A DNA stretch of 26,686 nucleotides from Coemansia sp. RSA 1804 (lineage: Eukaryota; Kickxellomycota; Kickxellomycetes; Kickxellales; Kickxellaceae), in NCBI GenBank assembly GCA_027578815.1, contig JANBTH010000210.1, positions 1 to 26,686 of the forward strand, in the 5' to 3' direction. Under the pieces are notes generated by a model. That model saw only the letters and a list, made by a program, of their open reading frames with translations, did not search any database and was not told where the DNA came from. How positions within the stretch are numbered: position 1 is the stretch's first letter; the number at the start of each line of letters is the position of its first letter. Of this stretch, positions 1 through 10,642 are shown piece after piece. The position numbers were made by a program, and so were the translations under genes.

Positions 1-180
1 GATGAAGAGCTGGCTCTGCCAAGAATGAAGGAAGAGAAATAAAGCAATCGGGGGATGTTAGAAGAGAATAGAGGGAAAGAAAACAGCTTTAGCTAACACG
101 GAAAGGAGAAGAGGGGAAGAAGGGGAACAGAGGGAGACGTTTTATACAGGACGAAAACAGGACGGCAGTCCCATCATTCT

Positions 181-200
181 AGCCAGCCAGCCAGCCAGCC
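181..200. repeat. (AGCC)5 microsatellite
   Basis: Five perfect AGCC units. This is the reverse complement of the GGCT array at 443-470, so the two arrays form an inverted pair about 240 bp apart that could pair in single-stranded DNA or RNA. Confidence 0.95.
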
Positions 201-442
201 AAAGGCCAAGCAAAGGGCGCCCGTGTTGGAAATAGCGCTCTCGTTGTTCTTCCCTTCTCTGGGATGCTCTGGCATGCGCGCCGGCCGCTGGGCGCAGCGA
301 GGATTGAATAATAATAATAATGGTCAATCTGCCTGCTTCGCTGTTTCCCCCCCTTCGTTTCCTCTCTCCAGGAGGAGGAAGGTTGTTGTTGTTGCTCTTT
401 TACTGTCTGGCCGATTATCATCCCAGCTCTTATTGCCTCTAC

Positions 443-470
<28 letters not shown>
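443..470. repeat. (GGCT)7 microsatellite
   Basis: Seven perfect GGCT units followed by GGCC. It is complementary to the AGCC array at 181-200 and lies in a pyrimidine-rich, apparently non-coding stretch. Confidence 0.95.
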
Positions 471-475
<5 letters not shown>

Positions 476-2354
476 TTCTTTGTGCGAGGACGACGGCGCT
501 GTGCTTTCTACGCATTCCCCGCCAGCTCCCTCTTCACCACATCTCTCTCCTTGTGCTGCCGCTAGGGCTGCTTGCCCTGTGTCCTAACAGCAATCGCCAT
601 CGCACCGACATCCGTCACTGTTCTTCTGACGCAAACGGACGTGCGCCAGCAAACAAAACACTCTGCGCTTGCCGCGCCCTCAAGGCTCTCCTCTTCTTCT
701 TGCACTAGCCGCGCCCCCCAGCTTGAGCAATATGTGGAATAAGGCGGTGAAAGGCTGTGCTGGGTTTTGTGGCCCGCACATTTTGGCGGAAAGGAAGAAC
801 GGGAGGGGGGCAGCCAACCCGGAATGGACACCCGCCCCCTCGCTCCCCCCAAAATTGACCTCTCTGGTCCATGCATACGCCCCTCCGATTGGCAGAGCCG
901 TCGAGTCCCACCAGAAAAACAGGAAATAGAACACTCCTCCACCCGTTCGGCGCCCGATTTTACGTGGAGCCTGGCCACACATCTGCCGTCTGCGGTTACT
1001 CTCTCTCCCCACGCCAAGCTCCCGCTTGCTTACGTTTGGCCTTTGCTCGAGCTCGCCAGGCAAAGAGAGGGGGAAGGGAGGAGCATCGCCGAAGAATTGT
1101 GCTTTCCGGAAATATTGTGTTTACCAGAGTCCAAACTCGGCAACCTGAAAGGTCCTGTTCATCCCTTTCTTCGTTTGAGTGGGATTCACGGCGTCTGCAG
1201 CATGGACACATCTGCCTGCGTTGAGTGACAGAACCCGCGCTCCTCACAATTATCCAGCGCTACCTGTAACGATCACTGCTCTAACGCGCAGAAATGGCTG
1301 ACTTTTGAAAGGGCGTGTAGATCAGGCCTTCCTCCACGCATCGCGCCTCCCCTTCTGCTGATCTCTTTCTGGCTTGGCTATCATCGGCTCGCCGCGTGCA
1401 TCCGGCTCTGGCGTCATCAAAGCACGCCCGCCAGCAGTGGAGGCTGGAAAGAGCGTGTCGATTTTGGAAGAGCACGCGCAATAGTGCGCTGGGATTTACT
1501 GGGGATGCACTGCCAGCTCCCAAGAACGAGCCGCGATCCCTCTTCCACTCGCTGGGCTGGAAATGCGTTGGTGGGAATAAAAAAAGCACTCCCCGACGCC
1601 TGCAGCTTAATACCCATCTCATCTCTATGATACCTGCGTTTAACTGATTCAGCTGCCCAGATAAAAGCATCTGAAAGAAACAGCACGAACAGGCGAACGG
1701 CTGCGCGGATCTATCTGCCATGTTAAACCTATTTCCGATGCTGTTTTATGTAATTAGGCGCATTTTCCTCCTTTGCTGCGCTTGCGACCGATCCATTGCT
1801 TCTTTTGGAACCGCTACAATGTCCATGTGAACTACCTTATTTGCCACAGCGCAGACAGATACAGATACTTTGCTGCTTGCAGTTGTCCCCTTCCTCTCAC
1901 ACGCCCACTGGCTGTGCTGCACCATAGGCACCGGAGCACGCACGGCTATATGTCTACGGTGGGCATCTGAATCGCAAGTAAGCATGGATGCGATTTACGC
2001 CATAATACTGATACCTCCGAGCCGCAGACCCCGGATGTGCCGCAAATCGGATACATTGTACAATTTAGGATGTTGGTTTGCAGATTCCACAAGCAACCCG
2101 AGTCGGCCAGAGAGACAGAGAGAAGGCCCACGGCTGGCCATCACTGGAGAACGGCTCATTTTGGCATCGAACGGGTCACGCGTGCCACCTAGTCATGGTG
2201 GTCTTCCTCTATTTGGCATGCAGGCGGTGGAAGTGGTTTGTTGAACGGTTCCGATCCTGGCATGTCTTTTCCCATGGCTGCTCTTTCAGCCATACAAGCA
2301 AGCTCCTAGCTGACGTACTGTGCTGTTGTTCTTGAGATTTCAAATAAACAAACA

Positions 2355-2385
2355 TTCACACGTGAACATGTGAACACTATAAAGG
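2355..2385 (+). promoter_or_regulatory. E-box and TATA-like promoter patch
   Basis: The patch contains a CACGTG E-box (2359-2364) inside a TTCAC/GTGAA inverted repeat, a related second GTGAACA copy, and then TATAAAGG at 2378-2385 on the plus strand. The arrangement resembles a small core promoter. No convincing coding gene follows on the plus strand before the ligase 3' end, so it may drive a non-coding transcript or be a chance match. Confidence 0.25.
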
Positions 2386-2874
2386 ATCCGAGCTTGTATT
2401 TAGCAGTCTGGGTGTGATACACACACACCGTTTGACTGATAGGCAACTACATAGCGTTATTCGCTGATGGAATTCATCTGCGGTGCGGTTATTGTTTTCA
2501 GTGGAAATGGAGCAGAATAGGAGAGCACTGACGCTTATGAACAAGGTTAGCAGGCGCCCAATGGCATTGCCGCGTTAAAAGCAGAAGCACACTACTATTA
2601 CTATCTGAGGGCGAAAATAACAAACAACAGCTGTGTTGCCTGGATAAAAAAAAGAAGCCACAGTTGAAGCCACACAGCAAATGGCCGTCACGTCTGCTGA
2701 AATCAAGGGCTGATACAGTCTGGGTCCAGTCCGCGGTTATTGCAACAGATAGGCAAGTGCTGCCTTCACTTTAGTCCGGTGTTCCGTCACTTTCAACAGC
2801 GGTTCTTTTTTCGTGTCCTTCCATTTGCGCTGTTCGATTCAGCGCGAAATTAAAACGGCATATTTAATTGCGTA

Positions 2875-2926
2875 TTTGGAAGCTCCAAAATCCACATTTG
2901 GAAGCTCCAAAATCCACATTTGGAAG
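2875..2926. repeat. 22-bp tandem repeat with internal palindrome
   Basis: Two perfect copies of a 22-bp unit (2875-2896 and 2897-2918) are followed by the first 8 bases of a third. Each full unit begins with TTTGGA-AGC-TCCAAA, an inverted repeat with 6-bp arms. The array lies in an otherwise featureless non-coding stretch. Confidence 0.95.
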
Positions 2927-3493
2927 GGGCTAATAAGCGAATTGCCAGATATGAAAGTGTTTGTTGAGTTTGGCTTCCGATGGGAGCGAACACCGAGCGA
3001 ACACCAGCAACAGACACCATCTGCTTGCCGTCAGCAAGCATTCAATGGTTTCAGAGTCCCTCTTATCTTTCATCTATGCTGTTCAGACAAGTTATATTGC
3101 CGCAATTCCTCGCCTCACCCCTCTTTTGGATGCGGGGCAGAGCTCAATAGGGACATGTATGCCATTTAAGCACTGTCTGCGCAGAGCGGACTTGCTTGTC
3201 TCGTCTCTTGCTTCCTTGGAGGTAAGCGAACAAACAGACAAACTGGCAAAAAGACATTTCCAGGGTCATCTAGGAGAGACGATGGTATGCTATTGCGAGG
3301 AAGGGATAAATAAGGTTACCATTGTCCATGGTCCACACATGCATTTTTTCCACAGACAATTAGATACCAGTGCAGCACATATAGTGCGACTAGCGAGGAA
3401 AAAAAGATGCAATCTCCTAATGTCCTGTTAATATATGCAATCCACATGCACTAAATAAAAAGCATCCCGAGCAAGATACGCTTGAGGATAAGC

Positions 3494-3515
3494 CACACAC
3501 ACACACACACACACA
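3494..3515. repeat. (CA)11 microsatellite
   Basis: A perfect CA dinucleotide run of eleven units in non-coding DNA downstream of the DNA ligase gene. Confidence 0.95.
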
Positions 3516-4089
3516 AGCTGTTAACAATCACAACCCAAAAATCCTAGATCGTTTGCACTCTTCTCTGCTGCAGCCTCCCATTCCATTCCAACACTTCCAC
3601 GCCAGAACGAGGCCACAGTACGACCCGAGCTGCTCACAGTTTCACTACTCCTATCCATTTGCTCACAGTAATTTATTTAGCGCCACCATTCCTAACAATA
3701 ACCGGTATTCAGGCTGCCTGCTTGTTCAAAGAGCCAACATGCGTCGACTCTTGAATTGCTTTCTGCAAGAAAAAAGAGGGCTGTTTAGGGTATTGTGTAT
3801 CCTGCCCACATCTGCAATGTCTGAAGCCCATTCTTCCTCCCAGCGCAGCCAACAATCGCTACAAGATGTAACCACCGAGCAACAGGCAGCCAAAGACAAG
3901 CACCCATCCACATCCTTGCATATGCTTCATGCATTAAAAGACAGACACGTAGCGTAGCTTGGGATAAGCCACTGCTGGCGTCCCTCAACGCCGTTGAAAT
4001 ATAAAAAAGAAAATACGAATGAAAGGCCAAGGAGGGTCCCGCGAGTGGTTTTGCTACATTAATCGCTGTAGCGAGGAATCCGCCAGTCC

Positions 4090-6109
4090 TCAATGGTTGA
4101 GCTTTTGGTTCTCGTACATTTCTGCGATCTAGACATGCAAGCACAGAAGAGAAAAATAAAAAACATCGCAGAGGTTTAATTAGCCGGGCCTGTGCTTTTC
4201 TCCACAAACAGATGCTTGGAAATAACGAAATACCAAGTGTGCTTACCTGTGAGCTGGCTGTTGCCATCTCAGGCGTCTTGTCGTCTCTTATGCGGATAAA
4301 CCGAGGAAATCTCAAAGACACGCCCTTTGAATCATCAATCTATAAGAATGTGCCAAGTAAAAAAAAGAAACATCTCCAGTCAGTAACAGAATGCTTGTTA
4401 CCCACGCATAACAGCAGAACCCGGAAAAAAGGACCATGGTCACAGTTAAAAATAACAACTTACCTCGCCAAATGCTGCTTGGTAGATGGGAGAAAGCGAA
4501 AGATCGGCCGCCTTCACTTCCCAGACCTGAGTGGGCTCAAACCAAATATCCGGCTTTGTCTTCTCCGACACCGCATAGTATGGCTTCGAGTTCTCAATGG
4601 TATTCTGGTCGAGCTGCGACTTGTGCGCCTCCAAATCGGCATCGCTGAATCCTGTGCCGATTTTGCATATTGCCTGGTATTCCTCGCGGTCCGGATCGTA
4701 GCAGGCCAGCAAGTAGGCTCCATACGCTCCAACGCGCTTCCCCTTGCCAAAGTACGCGCCAATCACCACCAGATCCAACGAATCGCCCAGTCCATCGACG
4801 TAGTCCTTTTTGAGCTACATGGATATTTTGTTAAAAATTGCAGCCCGGTATAGCAGTGGAAAGTGGACATAAAGTAGGTTAGCGGTTGTTGGCATACACA
4901 CAAAACTCCTCGGTCTTCACATGCATGCATACATGCGGTTTGCACCGAGTCGTCAAAATGGAGCAGCTGTGGAGAGGCAAAAATAAGAAAGTGCGAGGTG
5001 GTCAGTTCTTCAGAGCCTGCCGCCAGCTTTTATTTGAAAAATGTCCTGCAAATCGACATCCCCCCTTGAGGCGGCTTGCATATTAGAGCTGGAAAGCGAG
5101 GGCCGCTTTATCCTGCTGTGCCTCTGCTTCCGCATTCGCTGCGCATGATTGGGTTTCCCTTTCGCCTTCCCCAAACCCGCACTTGCATCGTTGTCAATGC
5201 ACATGTATTTCTACCGAAACCAACGGGCCTTTTCTAGTGCTTTTCATTACCTTTAGCCAGTTCATCGAGCGCTTGGACGGCTCATAGGATGACGAGTCTC
5301 CATCAAGCGTCTTGACCATCAACCCCTCGCAGTTCTCTATGCCAGCAAATAAAAACAGAGGTAAACCAGGCTGGAGTAATATCAGTTCATGGTGGGGACA
5401 CCGTTTCATTGGCATTTCCAGATGCACCGACGATCCGTGCGAATTTCCGCAGAAAGATGCGAGGGACAGCGCAAGTGATATCGCAGCCGCCTCCACGCTT
5501 CAATCAGGTACGTCAGCACGAAGCCTTGTCACTGCCAGGTCGTGGGCGGGTACATTCACGCAGTTATTCGGTCCAGAGAACAAAAGGACCCATCACACAA
5601 TGCAATTAAACAATACAAGTAGCATAAACAGAAGCCACGTGAATACGCGACAGCAGTAGCAACGGCAGTAGCAGCTACAAAAACCATCATCAAACAAAGA
5701 ATAAAGGAAAACAGCGAGAGCGAGAACGAGAATTTGGAATAAAGGCAGTAACAGAAGCTGGCCATCACACAGAAATGAGCAGATGTTTCTGCAATTGGTA
5801 GGGACCAATCTGACGCCAACGTTTCTCGCCTGGTTGCTTCATCCGACATACGCGAACAAAGAAGCAACGACGCAATTATAGCATCATTTGTCGCGCAAAC
5901 TATCAGCCAAATAAAATAAAAATGCAAGTCTGCACTCAACAATGCCCGCTTACCTTTAATGCTCAACTCGAGGAACTCCTGGATATCCTCAACGTTCACA
6001 AGATCCTTTGACACGGCATACTGGAACTTGTTTTCAACAGGCGTAAAGTTGGCGTGGAGCAGCTCGCGTCTCTTTCTGAACGGCATTCTGATAAGAGGCT
6101 AAGGCATCA

Positions 6110-6140
<31 letters not shown>

Positions 6141-8881
6141 AACAGACAAATATTAATATTGCAAAAAAGACGTGTTGTCATTAAGCATAAACAATCCGAG
6201 CTGCATTATCTTTTGCTGGTAAATCGAAATGCACATTTCTCTACCTAATTCTGAAGAGCACATGTGGCCGTGTCCGCAGCAAGAAAAAAGGTGCATATCT
6301 CTCTGCATCTCATAGGTCATAAGTCATGGACTATCTGAACATCCCCCAAATCCATCGCGTCCCTTATGCAACAGAGCAGCAGGCAGAAGGAGAGCCAGCA
6401 CCGCAAAAATGCACTAGCGCATATTTTGGGGGCGGGGAAAGCGAAAAAAACACCCCCTCGCAGGCAGCGCTTTGTTTGCTGCAACAGCCATGGGAAAGCG
6501 CGGAATATGTACCTGCGCATGCACAGCCCTTCTGCCCAGACAACCATCTTGCAGTTGCGATTTGAAATCAGCACGCATTGGCAACATTTCATCCACACCA
6601 CCGCCATTTCACGCTACTTACCTCGCCGTTCAAGTACAGAATGTCAAATACAAAGCAGCACACGCCAACCGTAATCTCCGACTCGTTGTCCACCTTCTTC
6701 TTGCGCGAGCTCAGCGTCTGAAACGAGCGGATCTTGCCGCTCGCAATGTCCCATGCAACCGCCTCACAGTCGAGGATGAACGACGTGACGCCATCGTTGG
6801 CAAACTAAATATTGAGCAGAAAGCATTTCATAAAAACGATAGTGCTTGTCGTCACCAGCTCAGATCGGCGCAAATGCTAATATAATGCAAGCCCGTCTGC
6901 GCATTGCAGCAAGGCTCCGCTATGGATGCCACACAAAATCGATGAGAGATCGTCCTGCTTTCTGCCAATTATCAATGTGGCGGAGGTTGCATACATGAAT
7001 GAATATGCCCATGCGGCCCACATGCCCGTCCCAGTCTTCGTCCGCTGACGAATCGGAACCAAACATGCGTTCGATGGACCCGCAAAGGCCATGCAAGCGC
7101 TGCATTCCAGCCATAAAAGCAAGGCAAAAAGCATGCGTCGCAGAACACATGCTCATTCGAGAGGCCCCAGAATATCGCATGTTCCTTTATCAAAAAAAAA
7201 CCACACTTACCTCTTTCACTGCATTTGCAATGTCGGGATACTTGCCCGTGTTGTTCTCTGCATTGCGACTGAATATCACGCATTTCTTGCTGCCATCAGC
7301 CTCTTGCACATAGTGGATCTGGCTTCGCTCCCCATCATACTTGAACTCGCACGTAAACGGCTTGTCTTCAAACCGGCGCAAAATGTCGTCAGCAGCCTTC
7401 TCGATCTTTGCAAGCATAGGCTTCACCGGAAGAGTTGGGGTGAGCATGCAGTGGTTCTTGACATCGCTGATTCCATATTTGTATATCGACTCAATAATGT
7501 TGTCATAGATGGGGAATTCGCTCATCACCTGCTTCAGACCATCCGTAGCCTTCTGGAAATCCTCCGCAGCAATCTCCTCATCCTCGCCCCTTTCATAGAC
7601 AAGCGCTGCCTGCGCAAGAGCGGTCTGGATTGTGCTTTCAGCAAGGCCAATCCGAAGCCGACCCTCCAGCGATCTTATCAGATACTTTGACTCAATGTCG
7701 CTGCACGAAGCCAGAAGCCCAGTGATCATTCTCGCTTTCTTCTGAATTGAGCTCGATCCGCTGGTCATCGCAATCTCTTTAAACGTGGTAAACACCTTGG
7801 AGATTGACAGCGGCTTTGGCTTGAACATCGTCCGCTGGCTAGACTTTCCACGCTGCGCAACAACACCAAGATCGCCGAGCTCGTGGTGGTCCTGCTTTAC
7901 CCTTGCGGCCTGCCGACCCGTAGCAGAAGCAATCGACTTGATAAGCACCGATTCGCCAATTCCCAGCTCAATCCCTTCGTGATCCGGCGCTATTTTGTTA
8001 ATGCACAGCATCACAGCATGCGTAAGCTGGTGCTCGCCTATGTGCATCACTTGAAGAAGGAATTCACGCGCATATGCGGTGATCTCCAGCCTCTTTGGCG
8101 TTGCCTCAATCAGCTCAAATACTCTGCAAAGAGCCAAAAACGGCACCTGTTTTCCTTCCTTTTCATCTAGCAATTCGATCGGCTTAAGCTGCTTCCTAGC
8201 CATCAGCTGAGTGTCCTTGGCATCGGCCTTCTTTGCCCTTTTGGCTGGGGGCTTCCGAGCCTTACTTGCCTCCTTTGCCTCTTCCTTGACAGAAGCAGCG
8301 TCATCCTCACTATCATTCTCATTCTCATTCTTATCCAGGTCGCTAAGAGTGGTGGCGCTTTCGTCCTCGTTGTCGCTTAGCCCAGTGTATTCGTCATCCG
8401 AAGAAACGATTCGGCGTTTGCGACTGGCACCAATTTTTGCAGAGGTCGTAGCCAAATCGTTTATGTCCATTTTGGATACTTCATCGGCCACTGTTGCTTG
8501 CTCTCCAGCCTCTGAATGGCGATCTGTGTCATTTTCAGCCATTGGTTCACTTTCTTGTTCCTTCTTGCCTTTCGAGTCAGAGTCACTCTCTTCGTTTGAG
8601 ACGCTTGCTTTGTCGCCGTCGGTCCGAGTGGTGTATTTGCTCTTAACCATACCACCATTAAAGAAAGAGGCCAATGACTTTTGTTTCATTTTGCGAGAAG
8701 CTGCAACCCAGGGTAATTCTGCTGAGCTGTAGGAAACAATAATACGAGCGTAATTTAAAGCTGTTGCGTTCTGCTTGGCTCCAAATGTCCAATTGGTATG
8801 TCTAAGACTAGGCAAATAGCAGTAAGGGTTAGTAAGTCTGTTCTTGACTCTGATAACGCGTGCTGCTCGATAACCGCTCAT
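4090..8881 (-). CDS. CDC9: ATP-dependent DNA ligase I, seven exons
   Basis: This gene encodes a replicative ATP-dependent DNA ligase that seals nicks between Okazaki fragments and in excision repair. I rebuilt it by splicing on the minus strand: 7211-8881, 6622-6804, 5954-6098, 5251-5336, 4464-4814, 4247-4339 and 4090-4128. The joins stay in frame and give 855 residues. A PIP box (Q67, L70, F73, F74) at the N terminus should bind PCNA. An acidic Ser-rich tract with basic NLS-like patches (about 152-156 and 207-220) follows, then the ligase N-terminal domain (about 240-470). The nucleotidyl-transferase motif KYDGER has the catalytic lysine at K514, and an OB-fold region ends the protein. The first Met (8881) adds a 64-residue leader with eight Arg/Lys in its first 46 residues and no acidic residue before E55, resembling a mitochondrial presequence. 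Met65 (8689) lies just before the PIP box and would give a 791-residue nuclear form. Family identity is secure; the exact start is not. Confidence 0.95.
4815..5250 (-). other. intron 4 of DNA ligase gene
   Basis: A 436-nt intron bounded by GTAATG and TAG on the minus strand. It holds a 10-bp palindrome, ATGCATGCAT, at 4921-4930. I see no gene or structured RNA in it. Confidence 0.8.
5337..5953 (-). other. intron 3 of DNA ligase gene
   Basis: A 617-nt intron that starts GTAAGC and ends in ATAG on the minus strand. It splits a Glu codon (one base in exon 3, two in exon 4). It is the longest of six introns and I see nothing recognisable inside. Confidence 0.85.
6108..6140. repeat. CAG/CTG trinucleotide repeat beside a splice site
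   Basis: (CAG)8 is followed by CAACAACAG on the plus strand. On the transcribed minus strand this reads as CTG/TTG repeats ending 8 nt from the AG (6099-6100) that precedes ligase exon 3, so it takes the place of the polypyrimidine tract of that intron. Confidence 0.95.
6805..7210 (-). other. intron 1 of DNA ligase gene
   Basis: A 406-nt intron with donor GTAAGT and acceptor TTTAG on the minus strand. It joins exon 1, ending ...AVKE, to exon 2, starting FANDG, in phase 0. Open frames inside it do not resemble any protein I know. Confidence 0.85.
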
Positions 8882-9281
8882 TAATAGACGCCTCGTCGGC
8901 TATTTATCGTGATAAAATTCAGAACAGCAAAATAACGCTCCTTTGTTGAATTCGAATAAAACAGAGCAAACAAATTACAAACCGCAACAAAACAGGGGTT
9001 GGAAAGTTGAGAGAAGTAAGATCCCAACTTGAAAATATTAAAAACCTTTGTTTGCTGCGCGTTTTTGCTGAGCAAATGTAAATGACGCGAAAAGTCCACA
9101 TTGAAAACACCTAATCACGTGGGTGATATGTAATAATTGGCAGATCAGCCTGCGGATAGATTATTATTATTGTTATTAACGATGTACACCAATTTTTTTG
9201 TTGTAGAACAGCTAGCTGTAAGATCAGTAGAGCTGCTTAATTTATTTTCTACATCTTGTTACTTTGCGACCTTTAGACAAT
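8882..9281. promoter_or_regulatory. divergent promoter, ligase and HIT-finger genes
   Basis: This 400-bp AT-rich stretch separates the two divergent start codons. It contains ACGCGAAAA at 9085-9093, which fits the fungal MBF (MCB) consensus ACGCGNNA, and a CACGTG E-box at 9116-9121. A second MCB core, ACGCGT at 8856-8861, lies just inside the longest ligase reading frame. Budding-yeast CDC9 is known to be MBF-regulated at G1/S, so cell-cycle control of the ligase here is a reasonable inference. I see no clear TATA box for the plus-strand gene. Confidence 0.55.
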
Positions 9282-10642
9282 ATGCTGCCGCCTCAGAAAT
9301 GCTGCTTCATTTGCAAGAAACCAGGAGCAAAGTACAGCTGCCCAAAATGTAGCATCTCGTACTGCTCACTTGGATGCTACCGAGACAAGGCAAGTAAAAT
9401 ACTTTAGAATATGTAGAGATCTCAGCAAATGAATACCATCATGTATATTTTACTAATATTTTCTATTTCCCATATAGCGACACACAGGCTGCACAGAGTC
9501 ATTCTACAGAGATCAGATCAAAGAGGAACTCCACGCACAAAAGGGAGACGAGGAAACCAAGAAAGAGATGCACCGCATCGTCCAGCGATACAAAGACCAG
9601 GTTGATAACGACAACCTGGCAATTGGAAACCCCAACGCCTATTCTAGCGATGACGACAAAAGCGACGAAGGTCGGGACGAGGCCTCTATCCTGGAGAGAC
9701 TAGAGGGCATTGATTTGAACAATAATGATGACGATATACCGGCTGGTGCTATCTGGGACAGGCTTACAGCGGATGAGCAGAAAGACTTTATAAGACTCGT
9801 TGAAAGCGAACAGATCAGCAATCTTATAACAACGTGGCATCCGTGGTGGGACCCGTCTACTGAGCCAAAGATCGTGGAGATTGTTGATAGCGGAGCAGAT
9901 AAAGAACCCAGCAGAACTCTGGATGGTGTTCCCAAGATTATTACAGTAGATAAACCGGTCAGCAAGCTTGCCAAGAAGGTACATCCAAGTGTACTGTTCC
10001 AAATAGTCCAAATCTGGTAAGTATTACTACAAGCAACAATGCAAATACTGGTCTGTGTTGTGTTTCTGCGCTAACTGTTCTGATGTAAATGGTTTGCCTG
10101 TCTTCCCTTTCTGTAGCCTTGCGTATGTCTATATGATGCGCCATCTAAACGGAGATCCACATGGCAAAAATGTTTCTGCTGCTTTTGAGGACTTGTCTTT
10201 GGCATCGCCGGTCTTGACAAGCAAAACTGCAGATATCTACGAGAGCGCACATGAAGCACTAGTAGTGTCATTTATTTCAGTCGATCAGAATATGTATTGT
10301 AAGCCGAAGGTTTCACTCTTAGAAGATCTGCTGAAGCTATATGGCAATCCAGCATATGTTGCCGCGGCGCTATCGGACACGTATTCCATCATAAAGGACT
10401 CTTTGGCTTTAGGTGAGCTAATGAGCACACGAAAAGCGAAATCAGCTGCTAAATACGCTGAGAAACGGGTCTACTTTTTGCTTTCGGTAGTGCAGCAGAT
10501 GATAAAAGACAAGGACTCTTGGGATTTCATGGCTGCGGATATTTCATTGCTGCGAAGACGATTCGAGAGCGAAGGCGAGATATTAGAAAACACTAGATAC
10601 GAAAGGAAAGAAGGAAAAGATGATATTGTTATATCCAAATAA
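9282..10642 (+). CDS. ZNHIT2: HIT zinc-finger protein, ZNHIT2 family
   Basis: Three exons, 9282-9389, 9478-10016 and 10117-10642, encode 390 residues, close to the roughly 400 of human ZNHIT2. The N terminus is a HIT zinc finger with ligands C8, C11, C20, C23, C28, C32, H38 and C41, all at canonical spacing. H38 and C41 come from exon 2. A Trp-rich patch, WHPWW at 156-160, and an acidic linker before it are typical of this family. Human ZNHIT2 binds the RUVBL1/2 ATPases and helps assemble U5 snRNP; a similar role in the nucleus or cytoplasm is inferred. Intron 1 (88 nt) starts with GCAAGT instead of GT and has a TACTAAT branch site; intron 2 (100 nt) is GTAAGT-AG and splits a Cys codon. The ATG at 9282 is chosen because the finger begins seven residues later. 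The stop lies 34 bp from the convergent chitinase stop. Confidence 0.88.

Larger units (their letters stand above)
1..2340. other. intergenic, no supportable gene
   Basis: I find no credible gene here. Open frames up to about 160 codons occur on both strands, but their translations are low-complexity or cysteine/arginine-rich and match no family I know. The plus strand is strongly purine-rich at about 10-150 and pyrimidine-rich at about 330-720. In fungi, pyrimidine tracts on the sense strand often lie just upstream of start codons. The first tract could therefore belong to a minus-strand gene starting left of the window; this is inference only. An inverted CCAAT box (ATTGG) lies near 886-890. 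Microsatellites in this stretch are listed separately. Confidence 0.6.
2386..4089. other. intergenic, no supportable gene
   Basis: No recognisable gene. The longest open frames (for example plus 2961-3431 and 3553-3957) have no family features and no matching splice structure. The stretch contains the 22-bp tandem repeat at 2875-2926 and a CA array. Its right end should include the 3' UTR of the minus-strand DNA ligase gene, which stops at 4090. I see no canonical minus-strand AATAAA signal close below that stop. Confidence 0.6.

Noticed and set aside
223..708. Plus-strand frame of 161 codons near the left edge
   Set aside because: Its content comes from microsatellites (Asn run, Leu-Ala-Gly-Trp run) and a pyrimidine-rich tract; it resembles no protein and has no gene-like context.
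2826..2846. tRNA T-arm-like hairpin, stem GCGCTG around TTCGATT
   Set aside because: No matching acceptor stem, D-arm or anticodon arm is found upstream at the required distance, so it is not a tRNA gene.
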